Part shown: positions 23,426-32,270 of the stretch, piece by piece
Layout of the letters: each line of letters opens with the position of its first letter
Position numbering within the stretch: the stretch's first letter is position 1
Source: an uncultured Prevotella sp.
GTDB lineage: Bacteria > Bacteroidota > Bacteroidia > Bacteroidales > Bacteroidaceae
Direction of reading: 5' to 3'
Assembly (NCBI GenBank): GCA_944319915.1
Contig: CALUEY010000003.1
Span: 102,475 to 166,474, forward strand
Length of the DNA stretch: 64,000 nt
Position numbers and translations under genes: made by a program
Notes under the pieces: model-generated
What the model was told of the DNA's origin: nothing
The model's database searches: none
What the model saw: the letters and a program-made list of their open reading frames with translations, nothing else

Positions 23426-24442
23426 TTACAGCTGCTCGATGGCTTCGGGGCTGAGGCCGGTGGCTTGGGCGATGGTGCTTATTGGCAAGCCCATCTGTTT
23501 GAGGTTGCGGGCTACGTCAGCCTTGCCTCTTGTTTCGCCTTCGGCTCTTCCTTCGGCTCTTCCTTCGGCTCTTCCTTCGGCTCTTCCTTCGGCTCTTCCT
23601 TCGGCTCTTCCTTCTTCCAAGCCTTCGGCTCTTCCTTCTTCCAAGCCTTCGGCTCTACCTTCTTCCAAGCCTTCGGCTCTTCCTTTGGCTCTTCCTTCTT
23701 CCAAGCCTTTCTCAAGACCCTCTTTGTAGCGGCGTTGTATGCTGTTGACGAGGGTGCATTCCACGCGGATGGTATCCCAGAACTTGTCGTAGCCTTCCAG
23801 CTCAGCGTCGGTAAAGGCAGATTCCTCCACCTCCGACAGGGCTTTGTTCACTTCAGGGTTTTCCAGCAGTTCCTGTGGTGCGAAGCGGGTCTGTTCGGAT
23901 ATCTCGGTGAGGAAACGCAGCCATAGCACCTGCATCTTTTTTTCGCTATAGGTGTGAGGCTTGAACTTGGGCAGCTCGATGAATACCAAGTGAAGGCCGT
24001 CAATCACCTTGTCTGTGCGCTCATAATGAACCATGCGGTAGTAGTGGTAGTACTGTTCCATCTCCGGCTCGAAGATGTCGTTGACAAGGTTGAGCGAATA
24101 GACGGGCTGCAGCAGGTCGTAGTCGATAGACTTGCCTAACTGGCGTACATACGCTTTGGAGGCATTGAACAGCACACGGTTCTGGAACTCCTTCGACCAA
24201 ACCATCTGCATCTCCACGATGAACTGGCGGCCACTGGCGTCCTTGCAGCGCACGTCCACAATGCTGTTCTTGCGCAACGGGGTGTCCGGCACAAGCTCGG
24301 CCGGCAGGTATTCGATGCTTCGCACCTCCTCTTCTGGCTTGTCAAACGGCAGCAGGGCGTTGAGCAGGCTGATTACCAAGTCGGGATGCTCGCCAAACAC
24401 TTTCTTGAAAGTAAGGTCGGCTTTCGGGTCCAAGTATTTCAT
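23426..24442 (-). CDS. Rpn-family PD-(D/E)XK nuclease / transposase-like protein
   Basis: A 338-residue member of the Rpn/PD-(D/E)XK nuclease-transposase family. The N-terminus (MKYLDPKADLTFKKVFGEH) is family-typical, and the nuclease motif is visible as Asp63 in NSIVDVRCKD and Glu77-x-Gln79 in GRQFIVEMQ. Characterised Rpn proteins are DNA endonucleases; some have been linked to recombination or phage defence. Residues about 242-301 are a charged tandem repeat (EEGRAEGLEEG, then EGRAEGRAEG) encoded by 12-bp units, and the C-terminal ~30 residues (GLPISTIAQATGLSPEAI) resemble a small DNA-binding helix pair. Variable repeats in this position are common in the family. It stands alone, with two copies of a TATCTTTG promoter element upstream. 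No transposon ends were identified around it. Confidence 0.85.
   Translation of the reverse strand: MKYLDPKADLTFKKVFGEHPDLVISLLNALLPFDKPEEEVRSIEYLPAELVPDTPLRKNSIVDVRCKDASGRQFIVEMQMVWSKEFQNRVLFNASKAYVRQLGKSIDYDLLQPVYSLNLVNDIFEPEMEQYYHYYRMVHYERTDKVIDGLHLVFIELPKFKPHTYSEKKMQVLWLRFLTEISEQTRFAPQELLENPEVNKALSEVEESAFTDAELEGYDKFWDTIRVECTLVNSIQRRYKEGLEKGLEEGRAKGRAEGLEEGRAEGLEEGRAEGLEEGRAEGRAEGRAEGRAEGRAEGRAEGETRGKADVARNLKQMGLPISTIAQATGLSPEAIEQL
23533..23705 (-). repeat. 12-bp coding tandem repeats in the Rpn gene
   Basis: About fourteen units, alternating gaaggagaagagccgaaggc-type pieces with pure 12-bp cttcggctcttc units (plus-strand sense), encode EGRAEG and LEEGRAEG. Five or more consecutive units are identical, so copy number is probably unstable by slippage while the frame is preserved. 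Confidence 0.85.
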
Positions 24443-24817
24443 GACAATATGCCTTTCTTTTTATTTATTTAGTTTCTGCAAAGATAATGCAAGCGAGCGG
24501 AAAGTGAGCTTGCTCACAATTTCCCGAGCGCAGCTTATTTTCTGCAAAGATAGTGATTTTCCGGCAAATATACCCAAACAGGGCATTATACTTCAGCCTA
24601 ATTTTGTGTTCATGCCCATATTCTGTTTCAACGCGATGGAATTCACCGCGGTGGGTAGTGCCACTCCAAGTGCCGCAAGAACATAAAAATGCCTGCCTCA
24701 ATGTTAAAAAAACAATCTTTTTGCGCCTGTAAGTGCTTTTCTGAAGAATTATGAGTAAGTTTGCAGTGGAAACCGAAAACTACACCTTATTTATAAAATA
24801 AAACCTACTACAAATAT
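24443..24817. promoter_or_regulatory. Divergent promoter region with duplicated -7 boxes
   Basis: The gap between the Rpn gene and the PL11 gene holds two minus-strand TATCTTTG elements (24479-24486 and 24545-24552) inside a duplicated tttctgcaaagata segment, so two tandem promoters may serve the Rpn gene. On the plus strand TAAGTTTG (24756-24763) is a good -7 box for the lyase gene, with a start codon 55 bases later. No coding sequence is supported in between. Confidence 0.6.
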
Positions 24818-27397
24818 ATGAGCAAATTTACTTCATGCGCGGCTGCCGCCCTCATGGCGATGTCGGCCGCAGTGGCAAACGGACAGGCAACTGCCGCCTG
24901 GCCGATTGAGACGCTGGGGCGCGGCGTGGTGGCTGTGCCTGCTGCCGACGGGGCAGGGATGTTCGTGAGCTGGCGCCTGCTCGGCACCGACGACGACCTG
25001 ACCACCTTCGACCTCATGCGCGACGGCACGCGAGTGGCCAGCAACCTTGACGCCAAGACCAACTACGTGGACAAGGGCGGCACATCGTCGAGCACATATC
25101 AAGTGGTGACGAAGCGCGCTGGCGTGGCCATAGACACAACCGAGGCTGTGGCCGCGTGGGACAAGCAGTATATGCGCCTGGCCCTGAACAGGCCGTCCGA
25201 GACCACCAACTACGCCGACTCCACATACACCTACTCGCCCAACGACTGTAGCGTGGCCGATGTGGACGGCGACGGGGAGTACGAGTTGGTGCTGAAGTGG
25301 GACCCCTCGAACTCGAAGGACAACTCGCAGGACGGAATAACGGGCAACGTTTACCTCGACTGCTACGAGTTTGACGGCACACAGCGCTGGCGCATAGACC
25401 TCGGCAACAACATACGCGCGGGCGCGCACTACACACAGTTCCTTGTATATGACTTCGATGGCGACGGCAAGGCCGAGTTGATATGCCGCACGGCGCCGGG
25501 CAGCATCGACAGCAAGGGCAACTACGTTACTGCCGTGGCCACCGAAGACGAGATAAAGAACGCAGACAACACGGCTCGCTACGCAAAGCGTTCGGGCAGC
25601 CATCCGGGCCACGTGATTACCGGCCCGGAATACCTCACAGTGTTCAACGGCGAGACGGGCGAGGCCATCCACACCGTATGGTATAACCCCAACCACGCCG
25701 GAGGCATGAACGGCCCGGGCGACCACCCATCAGGCTCTGGCTTCTGGGGCGACAACTACGGTGGGCGCAGCGAGCGCTTCCTGGCCTGCGTGGCCTACCT
25801 CGATGGCCCCGACAAGAACCCGAGCGCGGTGATGTGCCGCGGATACTACACGAGGGCTTACCTTTGGGCCGTGGACTTTGACGGCAAGGAACTGAGCACC
25901 AAGTGGATGCATGAGTCGGAGAATAAGATAAGGTATCACGTTTATGCAGCCGATGGCACGAGCGTGCAAAAATATAACATGAAGAACACTTCGGGCAGGA
26001 GTGGGGGCAGCAGTACTGCCTTCGGCAACGGCAACCACAACCTGTCGGTGGGCGATGTAGACGGCGATGGCTGCGACGAGATAATCTACGGCGCTTCAGC
26101 CATCGACAACGACGGCTACCTGATGTATGCCACGGGCTTGGGCCACGGCGATGCCATGCACTTGAGCGACCTCGTACCCGACAGGCCGGGCCTGGAGGTG
26201 TTTACCGTGCATGAGGAGGAACCCTACGGTTGGAACCTGCACGACGCAGCCACCGGTGAGATACTGCTCAGCGCCACGGGTGAAAAGGACAACGGGCGCG
26301 GCCTGGCAGCCGACGTGTCGGCTGCGGAGCGCGGCTTTGAGTTTTGGTCGAGCAACGACCGCCACCTGCGCAACGCCACCACGGGTGAATACCTCGAGTC
26401 GTCGAAGTCTACATCGGTGAACTTCCGCATATACTGGGATGGCGACCTGCAGGACGAGCTGTATGACGACAAGAAGATAGACAAGTGGAACGAGGACGGT
26501 GGCACCACGCGCCTGATAACGCTGTACAACTACGACCATTCGCAGGACTGCAACACCACGAAGCACACGCCCAACCTGCAGGCCGACCTGATAGGCGACT
26601 GGCGCGAGGAGGTGATACTGTGGGACGAGAGCGACGCCGCCCACCTGAACATCTTCACCACCAACATCCCGAGCGACTACCGGGTGACCACGCCCATGCA
26701 CGACCATATATATCGCTTGGGCATAGCTTGGCAGAACGTCGCATATAACCAGCCGCCACACCTTGGCTACTACCTGCCCGACTCGTTTGGCACGCGCTAC
26801 GCCAAGATAACCGACGGCGACTTTGAGCAGAGAGTGTCGCTGGGCGACACCATCGTGGACATTAGCCGTCACTGGGTGAACTGCGCCGCCCCCGGCCTGC
26901 TCAAGTCGGTTGACCCCGACGGCAACACCATCATGGCCGACGTGATGGACGGCTTCAGCTTCGAGCGCGAAACTTACGGCTTCAAGAGCTTCACCCTGAA
27001 AGGCAAGCCGCAGAAGATGGGCGTTTATGAGTTCATCATCGTGAGCGGAGCCAACGTGGTGGACAAGAGCACACGCTACGACACCATACGCATAGACTGC
27101 GTTGACCCGACGGCCATCGAGGCAGTGGAGGCAAGCGACGCAGCAGGCAGCAAGGTGGCAGTGGCCAGCACGGTGTTCACCGACCGTGTGACGCTGAACG
27201 TGGGTGCCGGTGTTGACGGCGCAATAGACGTGGCCATATACAACGCCGCCGGTGCGCAGGTGTTTGGCGGCAGCTATGAGGCTGCGGGCAATTCGCGCAT
27301 CGACATCGATGGCCTGGGCAACCTCGCCGATGGTATGTATATCGTGAGGGTAGTGACGGCCAACGGCACCACCAGCACGAAGGCCATAAAAAGGTAA
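24818..27397 (+). CDS. Family PL11 rhamnogalacturonan lyase with C-terminal sorting domain
   Basis: An 859-residue secreted polysaccharide lyase that cleaves the rhamnogalacturonan-I backbone by beta-elimination. The signal peptide (CAAAALMAMSAAVANG) is followed by the short N-terminal beta domain (LGRGVVAVPAADGAGMFVSW) and a PL11 eight-bladed propeller. Calcium-site loops are visible as DVDGDGEYELVLKWDPSN, DFDGDGKAEL and VDGDGCDEIIYGA, and the family motif NHNLSVGDVDGD is present. The catalytic part ends near residue 630 (NQPPHLGYYLPD). A linker domain follows, then a sorting-type tail (VAIYNAAGAQVFGG, MYIVRVVTANGTTSTKAIKR). It is one of three PL11 genes in the window and has its own promoter and terminator, so it is not in a conventional polysaccharide-utilisation operon. 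Activity on rhamnogalacturonan I is assumed from family membership. Confidence 0.92.
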   Translation: MSKFTSCAAAALMAMSAAVANGQATAAWPIETLGRGVVAVPAADGAGMFVSWRLLGTDDDLTTFDLMRDGTRVASNLDAKTNYVDKGGTSSSTYQVVTKRAGVAIDTTEAVAAWDKQYMRLALNRPSETTNYADSTYTYSPNDCSVADVDGDGEYELVLKWDPSNSKDNSQDGITGNVYLDCYEFDGTQRWRIDLGNNIRAGAHYTQFLVYDFDGDGKAELICRTAPGSIDSKGNYVTAVATEDEIKNADNTARYAKRSGSHPGHVITGPEYLTVFNGETGEAIHTVWYNPNHAGGMNGPGDHPSGSGFWGDNYGGRSERFLACVAYLDGPDKNPSAVMCRGYYTRAYLWAVDFDGKELSTKWMHESENKIRYHVYAADGTSVQKYNMKNTSGRSGGSSTAFGNGNHNLSVGDVDGDGCDEIIYGASAIDNDGYLMYATGLGHGDAMHLSDLVPDRPGLEVFTVHEEEPYGWNLHDAATGEILLSATGEKDNGRGLAADVSAAERGFEFWSSNDRHLRNATTGEYLESSKSTSVNFRIYWDGDLQDELYDDKKIDKWNEDGGTTRLITLYNYDHSQDCNTTKHTPNLQADLIGDWREEVILWDESDAAHLNIFTTNIPSDYRVTTPMHDHIYRLGIAWQNVAYNQPPHLGYYLPDSFGTRYAKITDGDFEQRVSLGDTIVDISRHWVNCAAPGLLKSVDPDGNTIMADVMDGFSFERETYGFKSFTLKGKPQKMGVYEFIIVSGANVVDKSTRYDTIRIDCVDPTAIEAVEASDAAGSKVAVASTVFTDRVTLNVGAGVDGAIDVAIYNAAGAQVFGGSYEAAGNSRIDIDGLGNLADGMYIVRVVTANGTTSTKAIKR

Positions 27398-27416
27398 AAA
27401 CAAGTAAAGGAGCAAA

Positions 27417-27459
27417 CAGGGCTGCGCACTGCATTTGAGGCTGTGCGCAGCCTGTTTTT
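27417..27459 (+). terminator. Intrinsic terminator after the PL11 gene
   Basis: GCTGCGCAC and GTGCGCAGC form a stem extended by CAG/CTG, followed by TTTTT at about 27454-27458. It lies 20 bases past the stop codon. Confidence 0.85.
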
Positions 27460-27570
27460 GGCTTTGGGGAAGCTTGTCTCCGTCTCTACACGTTGGGGAG
27501 GGGAAAGTGGCATGGCTTGCCAGCATACGTGTGAACTCCTTGGCTCCTGAACTCCTAATGATAAAAGGCA

Positions 27571-28530
27571 ATGAATGTACTTTCTTTCATGAAGCGGTGG
27601 TCGCTTGTGGTGGCGCTGTGCGTAGGCACACTGGTGTACCTGCTGTTTGCCAGCGTGCCGGTGCTTGTGCCTTTCGGCATGGCAGTGGAGCCGTATGCCG
27701 AGGGTGTGCTGCCTGTGCTGCTCTTCGCGCTGCTGTTCGTGACGTTCTGCAAGATTGACGTGCGCGACATGAAGCTGAGGGCGTGGCACGTGTGGCTCGA
27801 GGTGATACGCCTCGCCCTGTGCGGACTGCTCGTGGCTGCCATAGTGGGTGCGGGCGGTGAGTACTCGAGGCTGGCGCTGACGGGCGTCTTCGTGTGCGTG
27901 GCCTGCCCCACGGCGGCGGCTGCGGCCGTGGTGACTGAGAAGCTGGGCGGCAGCATAGGCTCGATGACCATCTATACGATAATGGACAACGTGGTGACGT
28001 CGATAGCCGTGCCGCTCTTCCTGCCGCTGATAGAGCGCGGCGTGGACGTTACGTTTTGGGAGGCCGCACTCATGGTGCTGCGCAATGTGGCCGTGGTGCT
28101 TGTGGTGCCGCTGGTGCTTGCGCTTGTGTGCCGCAAGGTGGTGCCGCGCGTCACGGCGGCCATCGCAGGGGTGCATAACCTGGCGTTCTATATGTGGTGC
28201 GTCAACCTGACGATAGTAACCGGGCTGACGGTGCGCAACATAGTCCACGCCACGGTGTCGGGCGTGGCACTGGCCGTGCTGCTGCTGGCTCCCCTTGCGG
28301 TGACGGTGGCGCTCTTCTCCATGGGCAAGGCCGTGGGCCACGCCTACGGCGACAGCGTGAGCGCTGGACAGGCCCTGGGGCAGAAGAACACCGTGGTGGG
28401 CATATGGCTGGCCCTGACCTTCCTCGACCCGCTTGCCGCGCTGGCGCCGGGGGCTTACGTGATATGGCAGAACCTTGTGAACGCATGGCAGATATGGTAT
28501 AAGGAGAAGTATGGCAGGGTGAGGTGGTGA
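27571..28530 (+). CDS. BASS-like (bile acid:sodium symporter family) membrane transporter
   Basis: A 319-residue polytopic inner-membrane protein with nine to ten hydrophobic segments, beginning SLVVALCVGTLVYLLFASV. The segment ACPTAAAAAVVTEKLGGSIG and the later GQALGQKNTVVGIWLALTFL, followed by LDPLAALAPGAYVIWQNLVN, match the two broken helices that form the ion/substrate site in bile acid:sodium symporter (BASS) proteins. Bacterial members carry bile acids, pantothenate or other organic anions; the substrate cannot be told here. A short hydrophilic C-terminus (WYKEKYGRVRW) ends the protein. It is separated from the upstream lyase by a terminator and from ppk1 by about 190 bases, so it is probably transcribed alone. 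An AEC-type transporter is a less likely alternative. Confidence 0.75.
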   Translation: MNVLSFMKRWSLVVALCVGTLVYLLFASVPVLVPFGMAVEPYAEGVLPVLLFALLFVTFCKIDVRDMKLRAWHVWLEVIRLALCGLLVAAIVGAGGEYSRLALTGVFVCVACPTAAAAAVVTEKLGGSIGSMTIYTIMDNVVTSIAVPLFLPLIERGVDVTFWEAALMVLRNVAVVLVVPLVLALVCRKVVPRVTAAIAGVHNLAFYMWCVNLTIVTGLTVRNIVHATVSGVALAVLLLAPLAVTVALFSMGKAVGHAYGDSVSAGQALGQKNTVVGIWLALTFLDPLAALAPGAYVIWQNLVNAWQIWYKEKYGRVRW

Positions 28531-28691
28531 AGCTGTGCAGGTGGGGCTGCCTGCGTGTGCGCGTGGCAAGGATGCCGCACCTGCTATACTGCCCCTGGCA
28601 CTTCAATGCGGGTCCTTTACCAGCTTTACCAAAATTCATGCGGCTTATGATAAATTAACGTGGTTGTAACGGCATTGTAGCACAGATTAAA

Positions 28692-28699
28692 TAATTTTG
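28692..28699 (+). promoter_or_regulatory. -7 promoter element of ppk1
   Basis: TAATTTTG matches TAnnTTTG and lies 23 bases before the ppk1 start codon. Candidate -33 TTG triplets occur at 28664-28666 and 28675-28677, neither ideally spaced. Confidence 0.55.
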
Positions 28700-28722
28700 C
28701 CGCTAAATACATTAGTTTATAT

Positions 28723-30795
28723 ATGGAAAGCAAGAAGAACCGCATGGCACGCCGCTACGTTGAGCGCGACCTGAGTTGGATGTACTTTAACCGCAGGATA
28801 CTGCAGGAGGCAGAAAAGCAAACTGTGCCGGTGCTGGAGAGAATGTCGTTCCTCGGCATCTACTCTAACAACCTCGATGAGTTCTTCCGAGTCAGGGTGG
28901 CGTCGCTCAGCCGCATTGCCGAGTCGAAGGAGCGCATACCCAAGGCCGACCGCGACCGCGCCAAGAAGACCATAAAGGAGATAAACCGGCTGAACGCCGC
29001 ATACAACAAGGAATTTGAGCACACCGTGGGCGTGGTGACGGGCGAGCTGGCCAACCACCACATACGCCTGCTGCACGAGACCGACCTCAACGAGGAGCAG
29101 AAGACTTTCATAAAGAGGCTCTACCTCGACCGCCTAAACGGCATAACCAATCCCGTGTGGCTCTCGGAGATAAAGGAGATAGGCACAGCCTACGACGACA
29201 GCATATACTTGGCCGTGAAACGCTCTCAGTGGGTGCCGTCCAAGAAAAAGGCCAACGTGACCTACGCGCTGATAAAGGTGCCTGACCGCGAGGTGGGCCG
29301 CTTCGTGGTGCTGCCGGCAAGCGACGGCTACAGCAACATAATGTTCCTCGACGACGTGGTACGCTTCTGCCTGCCGCTGATATTCATAGGCGCGGGCAAG
29401 TGTACGTATGAGGCTTACTCGTTCAAGTTTACCAAGGACGCCGAGATGGACATCGAGAACGACCTGAGCTACGGAGTGGTGCAGAAGGTGGCCAAGGGCG
29501 TGAAGAGCCGCAAGCGCGGCGAACCCATCCGCGTGATTTACGACGAGCGCATGCCCAAGGACTTGCTGCGCAAGATAATGGCGCGGCTGAACGTGGACCA
29601 GCTGGACACCATAGTGAGCGGCGGACGCTACCAGAACCACAAGGACTTCATGGGCTTTCCCGACTGTGGCATGAAGGAACTGCGCTACCCGGCATGGACG
29701 CCGATAGTGAAGCCGGAGCTGGAGACCGAGGAGTGCGTGCTCGACACAATAAGGCACAAGGACAGGTTCCTGCACGTGCCTTACCACTCGTTCAACAGTT
29801 TCATCCGCGTGCTGCGCGAGGCTGCGCTCAACCCCGCAGTGACGGAGATACGCGCCACGCTTTACCGCTTGGCCAAGGACTCGAAAGTGGTGAACACGCT
29901 CATCTGCGCCGCCCGCAACGGCAAGAAGGTGACCGTGGTGATAGAGCTTCTGGCGCGCTTCGACGAGGAGAGCAACATAAAGTGGAGCCGGCGGATGCAG
30001 GAAGCCGGCATCGAGGTGGTGTTCGGCGTTGAGGGACTTAAGGTTCACTCCAAGCTGGTGTACATAGGGTGCAAGGGCGGTGATATAGCCTGCATAGGCA
30101 CGGGCAATTTCCACGAGGGCAACGCCAAGATTTACACCGACTACATGGTGATGACGGCAAGGCCTACGCTGGTGCGCGAGGTGAAGAAGGTGTTCGACTT
30201 CATATGCAAGCCGTTCAAGCCTGTCAGGTTTCGCGAGCTGCTCGTATCGCCCAACGACATGAAGTCGCGCATACTGCGCCTCATTGACAAAGAGATGAAG
30301 AACGCCAAGGCCGGGACAGACGCCTGGATAAGGATGAAGATAAACCACATCACCGATGAGGACGTGGTGCAGAAACTGTATGACGCCGCGGCTGCGGGGG
30401 TGAAGATAGACATCGTGCTGAGGGGCAACTGCTCGCTCATGCCCGCAGGCGTGGACAACCTGCACGTGGTGGGCATCATAGACCGCTACTTGGAGCACTC
30501 GCGCATACTCATCTTTGCCAACGGGGGCAACCCTAAGTACTACATGGGCAGCGCCGACTGGATGCCGAGAAACCTCGAGAACCGCGTGGAGGTGCTTACC
30601 CCAGTGTATGACGAGGACTTGCAGCGCGACCTGGCGCGCACCGTGGACTACGGTCTGCGCGACACCACCAATGGTCGCATTGTGGACGGCAGCGGCAAAA
30701 ATGAGTTGCAGCCTGGTGAGCCTTTCCGCTCTCAGGAGCACTTGTACGTGGACTATCTCAAGGAGGCGCAGGAGTACAACAACACGAGGAGCTGA
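28723..30795 (+). CDS. ppk1: Polyphosphate kinase 1
   Basis: A 690-residue polyphosphate kinase that reversibly transfers the gamma-phosphate of ATP onto a polyphosphate chain. All four PPK1 regions are present in order: N-terminal helices (YVERDLSWMYFNRRIL, IYSNNLDEFFRVRVASL), head domain, and two phospholipase-D-like C-terminal domains. The autophosphorylated histidine lies in GLKVHSKLVYIG (residue 442), followed by CIGTGNFHEGNAKIYTDY; the second conserved histidine lies in YLEHSRILIF (residue 592), followed by YYMGSADWMPRNLENRVE. Length matches the family. An exopolyphosphatase gene follows 241 bases later in the same direction, so synthesis and breakdown of polyphosphate are encoded together. 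That gap contains a long inverted repeat, which may separate their expression. The start at 28723 is set by the promoter box just upstream; a second ATG at 28744 is possible. Confidence 0.97.
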   Translation: MESKKNRMARRYVERDLSWMYFNRRILQEAEKQTVPVLERMSFLGIYSNNLDEFFRVRVASLSRIAESKERIPKADRDRAKKTIKEINRLNAAYNKEFEHTVGVVTGELANHHIRLLHETDLNEEQKTFIKRLYLDRLNGITNPVWLSEIKEIGTAYDDSIYLAVKRSQWVPSKKKANVTYALIKVPDREVGRFVVLPASDGYSNIMFLDDVVRFCLPLIFIGAGKCTYEAYSFKFTKDAEMDIENDLSYGVVQKVAKGVKSRKRGEPIRVIYDERMPKDLLRKIMARLNVDQLDTIVSGGRYQNHKDFMGFPDCGMKELRYPAWTPIVKPELETEECVLDTIRHKDRFLHVPYHSFNSFIRVLREAALNPAVTEIRATLYRLAKDSKVVNTLICAARNGKKVTVVIELLARFDEESNIKWSRRMQEAGIEVVFGVEGLKVHSKLVYIGCKGGDIACIGTGNFHEGNAKIYTDYMVMTARPTLVREVKKVFDFICKPFKPVRFRELLVSPNDMKSRILRLIDKEMKNAKAGTDAWIRMKINHITDEDVVQKLYDAAAAGVKIDIVLRGNCSLMPAGVDNLHVVGIIDRYLEHSRILIFANGGNPKYYMGSADWMPRNLENRVEVLTPVYDEDLQRDLARTVDYGLRDTTNGRIVDGSGKNELQPGEPFRSQEHLYVDYLKEAQEYNNTRS

Positions 30796-30883
30796 GCGAT
30801 TTATAAGGAGTTGTTTGGGGAGTTGTTCATTAAAGAAGTAGGGAAGAGTCATGAGAGGTTATCGCTCCACTGCGTTTCACTGA

Positions 30884-30952
30884 GGAGTTAGAGGGCAAAT
30901 GCTTTTTCACAGATTGGAAGAAGAAGGGAAGAAACATTTGTCCTCTAACTCC
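30884..30952. repeat. 18-bp inverted repeat between ppk1 and ppx
   Basis: GGAGTTAGAGGgCAAATG (30884-30901) and CATTTGtCCTCTAACTCC (30935-30952) pair over 18 bases with one G-T wobble, across a 33-base loop. Further ctctaactcc units continue to 30980. In the transcript it would be a strong hairpin between the two polyphosphate genes. No T-run follows, so it may be an attenuator or processing site rather than a terminator. Confidence 0.75.
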
Positions 30953-31036
30953 CCCTAACTCCCTCTAACTCCCTCTAACTCCCAAACAAACAACTCCTTG
31001 CAAAAATAGGATGTTCAAATGTTATTACAATAAGTT

Positions 31037-31960
31037 ATGGAAAACAGCAACTTTGCGGCCATCGACATAGGGTCGAACGGTGCGCGCCTATTGATAAAGA
31101 ACGTGATAGAGGACGCAGGGGGCAACTATGAGTTCAACAAGGTGCTCTTCCTGCGCATACCGCTCAGGCTCGGTAAGGATGTGTTCACCATCGGAGAGAT
31201 AACGCCCGAGCGCGAGCGCATGATGATGTGCATGATAAAGAGCTACAAGCAGCTGATGAAGCTCTATAGGGTAGTGGAGTACAGGGCTTGCGCCACATCG
31301 GCCATGCGCGACGCGGCCAACGGGCAGAAGCTCCTGAAGAAGATACGCCGCGAAACGGGCATCAACATCGAGATAATACCCGGCAGCGAGGAGGCCCGGC
31401 TGCTCTGCGATAACTCCGTGGAGAGCGGATATGCCTGCAAGGGCAACTATGCCTACATGGACGTGGGCGGCGGCAGCACCGAGATATCGATGATAAGCGA
31501 TGGGCAAATAGTGGGCAGCTGCTCTTACAACCTGGGTACGCTGCGCATTCTCGGCGGAGCCGTGGAGGAAGGCGAGGTGGCCAAGATGAAGGAGGAACTG
31601 TCTGCCTATGCCGCCAACTACCACGACATATCTATCATAGGCTCGGGCGGCAACATCAACAAGCTGTGCCGCCTTTACGACAACGGCAAGGGAAAGAAAA
31701 ACAAGGACACGCTGCCCGTGGAGGGGCTGCGTAAGATTTACAATGAGATGAAAGGCATGACGTACAGGGAACGCATCGACCGCTACTCGCTGAAGCCCGA
31801 CCGCGCCGATGTCATCATCCCGGCGGCTGAACTGTTTCTTACCGTGGCCGATGCGCTTGGCTGCCAAACCATTCATGTGCCTAACATCTCGCTGGCCGAC
31901 TGCATCATCGACGGGCTATACAAGAGGATAAAGGGCGAAGAGCTGAAATTTAAGAAGTAG
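31037..31960 (+). CDS. ppx: Ppx/GppA-family exopolyphosphatase
   Basis: A 307-residue ASKHA-fold phosphatase of the Ppx/GppA family, which removes terminal phosphates from polyphosphate (Ppx) or hydrolyses pppGpp (GppA). The phosphate-1 loop is visible in AAIDIGSNGARLLI, the catalytic-glutamate region in IIPGSEEARLL, and the second phosphate loop in YAYMDVGGGSTEIS. A conserved glycine-rich adenosine-type motif appears as ISIIGSGGNINKL. The length corresponds to the short two-domain form without the C-terminal helical domain. Its position just after ppk1 favours a polyphosphatase role. Note GSNGAR where many homologs have GSNS.R; no catalytic residue appears lost. The protein is cytoplasmic with no signal peptide. 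Confidence 0.92.
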   Translation: MENSNFAAIDIGSNGARLLIKNVIEDAGGNYEFNKVLFLRIPLRLGKDVFTIGEITPERERMMMCMIKSYKQLMKLYRVVEYRACATSAMRDAANGQKLLKKIRRETGINIEIIPGSEEARLLCDNSVESGYACKGNYAYMDVGGGSTEISMISDGQIVGSCSYNLGTLRILGGAVEEGEVAKMKEELSAYAANYHDISIIGSGGNINKLCRLYDNGKGKKNKDTLPVEGLRKIYNEMKGMTYRERIDRYSLKPDRADVIIPAAELFLTVADALGCQTIHVPNISLADCIIDGLYKRIKGEELKFKK

Positions 31961-31975
31961 GAAGAAATAATCAAG

Positions 31976-32013
31976 AAAGGCTGCGCCCTGTCGCGCGGGA
32001 GGGCGCAGCCTTT
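31976..32013 (+). terminator. Intrinsic terminator of the polyphosphate genes
   Basis: AAAGGCTGCGCCC and GGGCGCAGCCTTT form a 13-bp perfect stem with a short loop. The T-run is only three residues before TGGGGG, so it is somewhat weak on the plus strand. The symmetric A/T flanks allow action in both directions. Confidence 0.75.
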
Positions 32014-32156
32014 GGGGGCTGTGTGGGCATGGGGCGTGTTTGTGGCCGTGCTTATCGTTTGGCTTGTTGTTTCGCTATTTGTTTGCTTTTTGTTTCGCTT
32101 CGTGCAGTTTTGCTTTTTTTATGTTAAAACATTGTGCCGAGTGTCCTATTTTGTGC

Positions 32157-32164
32157 TACTTTTG
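32157..32164 (+). promoter_or_regulatory. -7 promoter element of the second PL11 gene
   Basis: TACTTTTG matches TAnnTTTG, with TTG at 32132-32134 as a possible -33 element 22 bases upstream. It leaves an ~100-base leader. The surrounding 310-base gap is T-rich and carries no other supported feature. Confidence 0.6.
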
Positions 32165-32270
32165 TATGATGATTTGGCTAGTGTAGTACATGGCAGATGC
32201 TTGCCATGGAGATTCAAGGCTATACCATTTATTAATCATGATGTACTATCAATAACTACAAACAATAAGC

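Noticed and set aside
23533-23705. CRISPR-like short repeats
   Set aside because: They are adjacent 12-bp coding repeats with no spacers, inside an Rpn gene.
27481-27570. Upstream frame overlapping the BASS transporter start (27435-27758)
   Set aside because: Different frame, no signal or domain; the transporter start at 27571 begins the hydrophobic protein.
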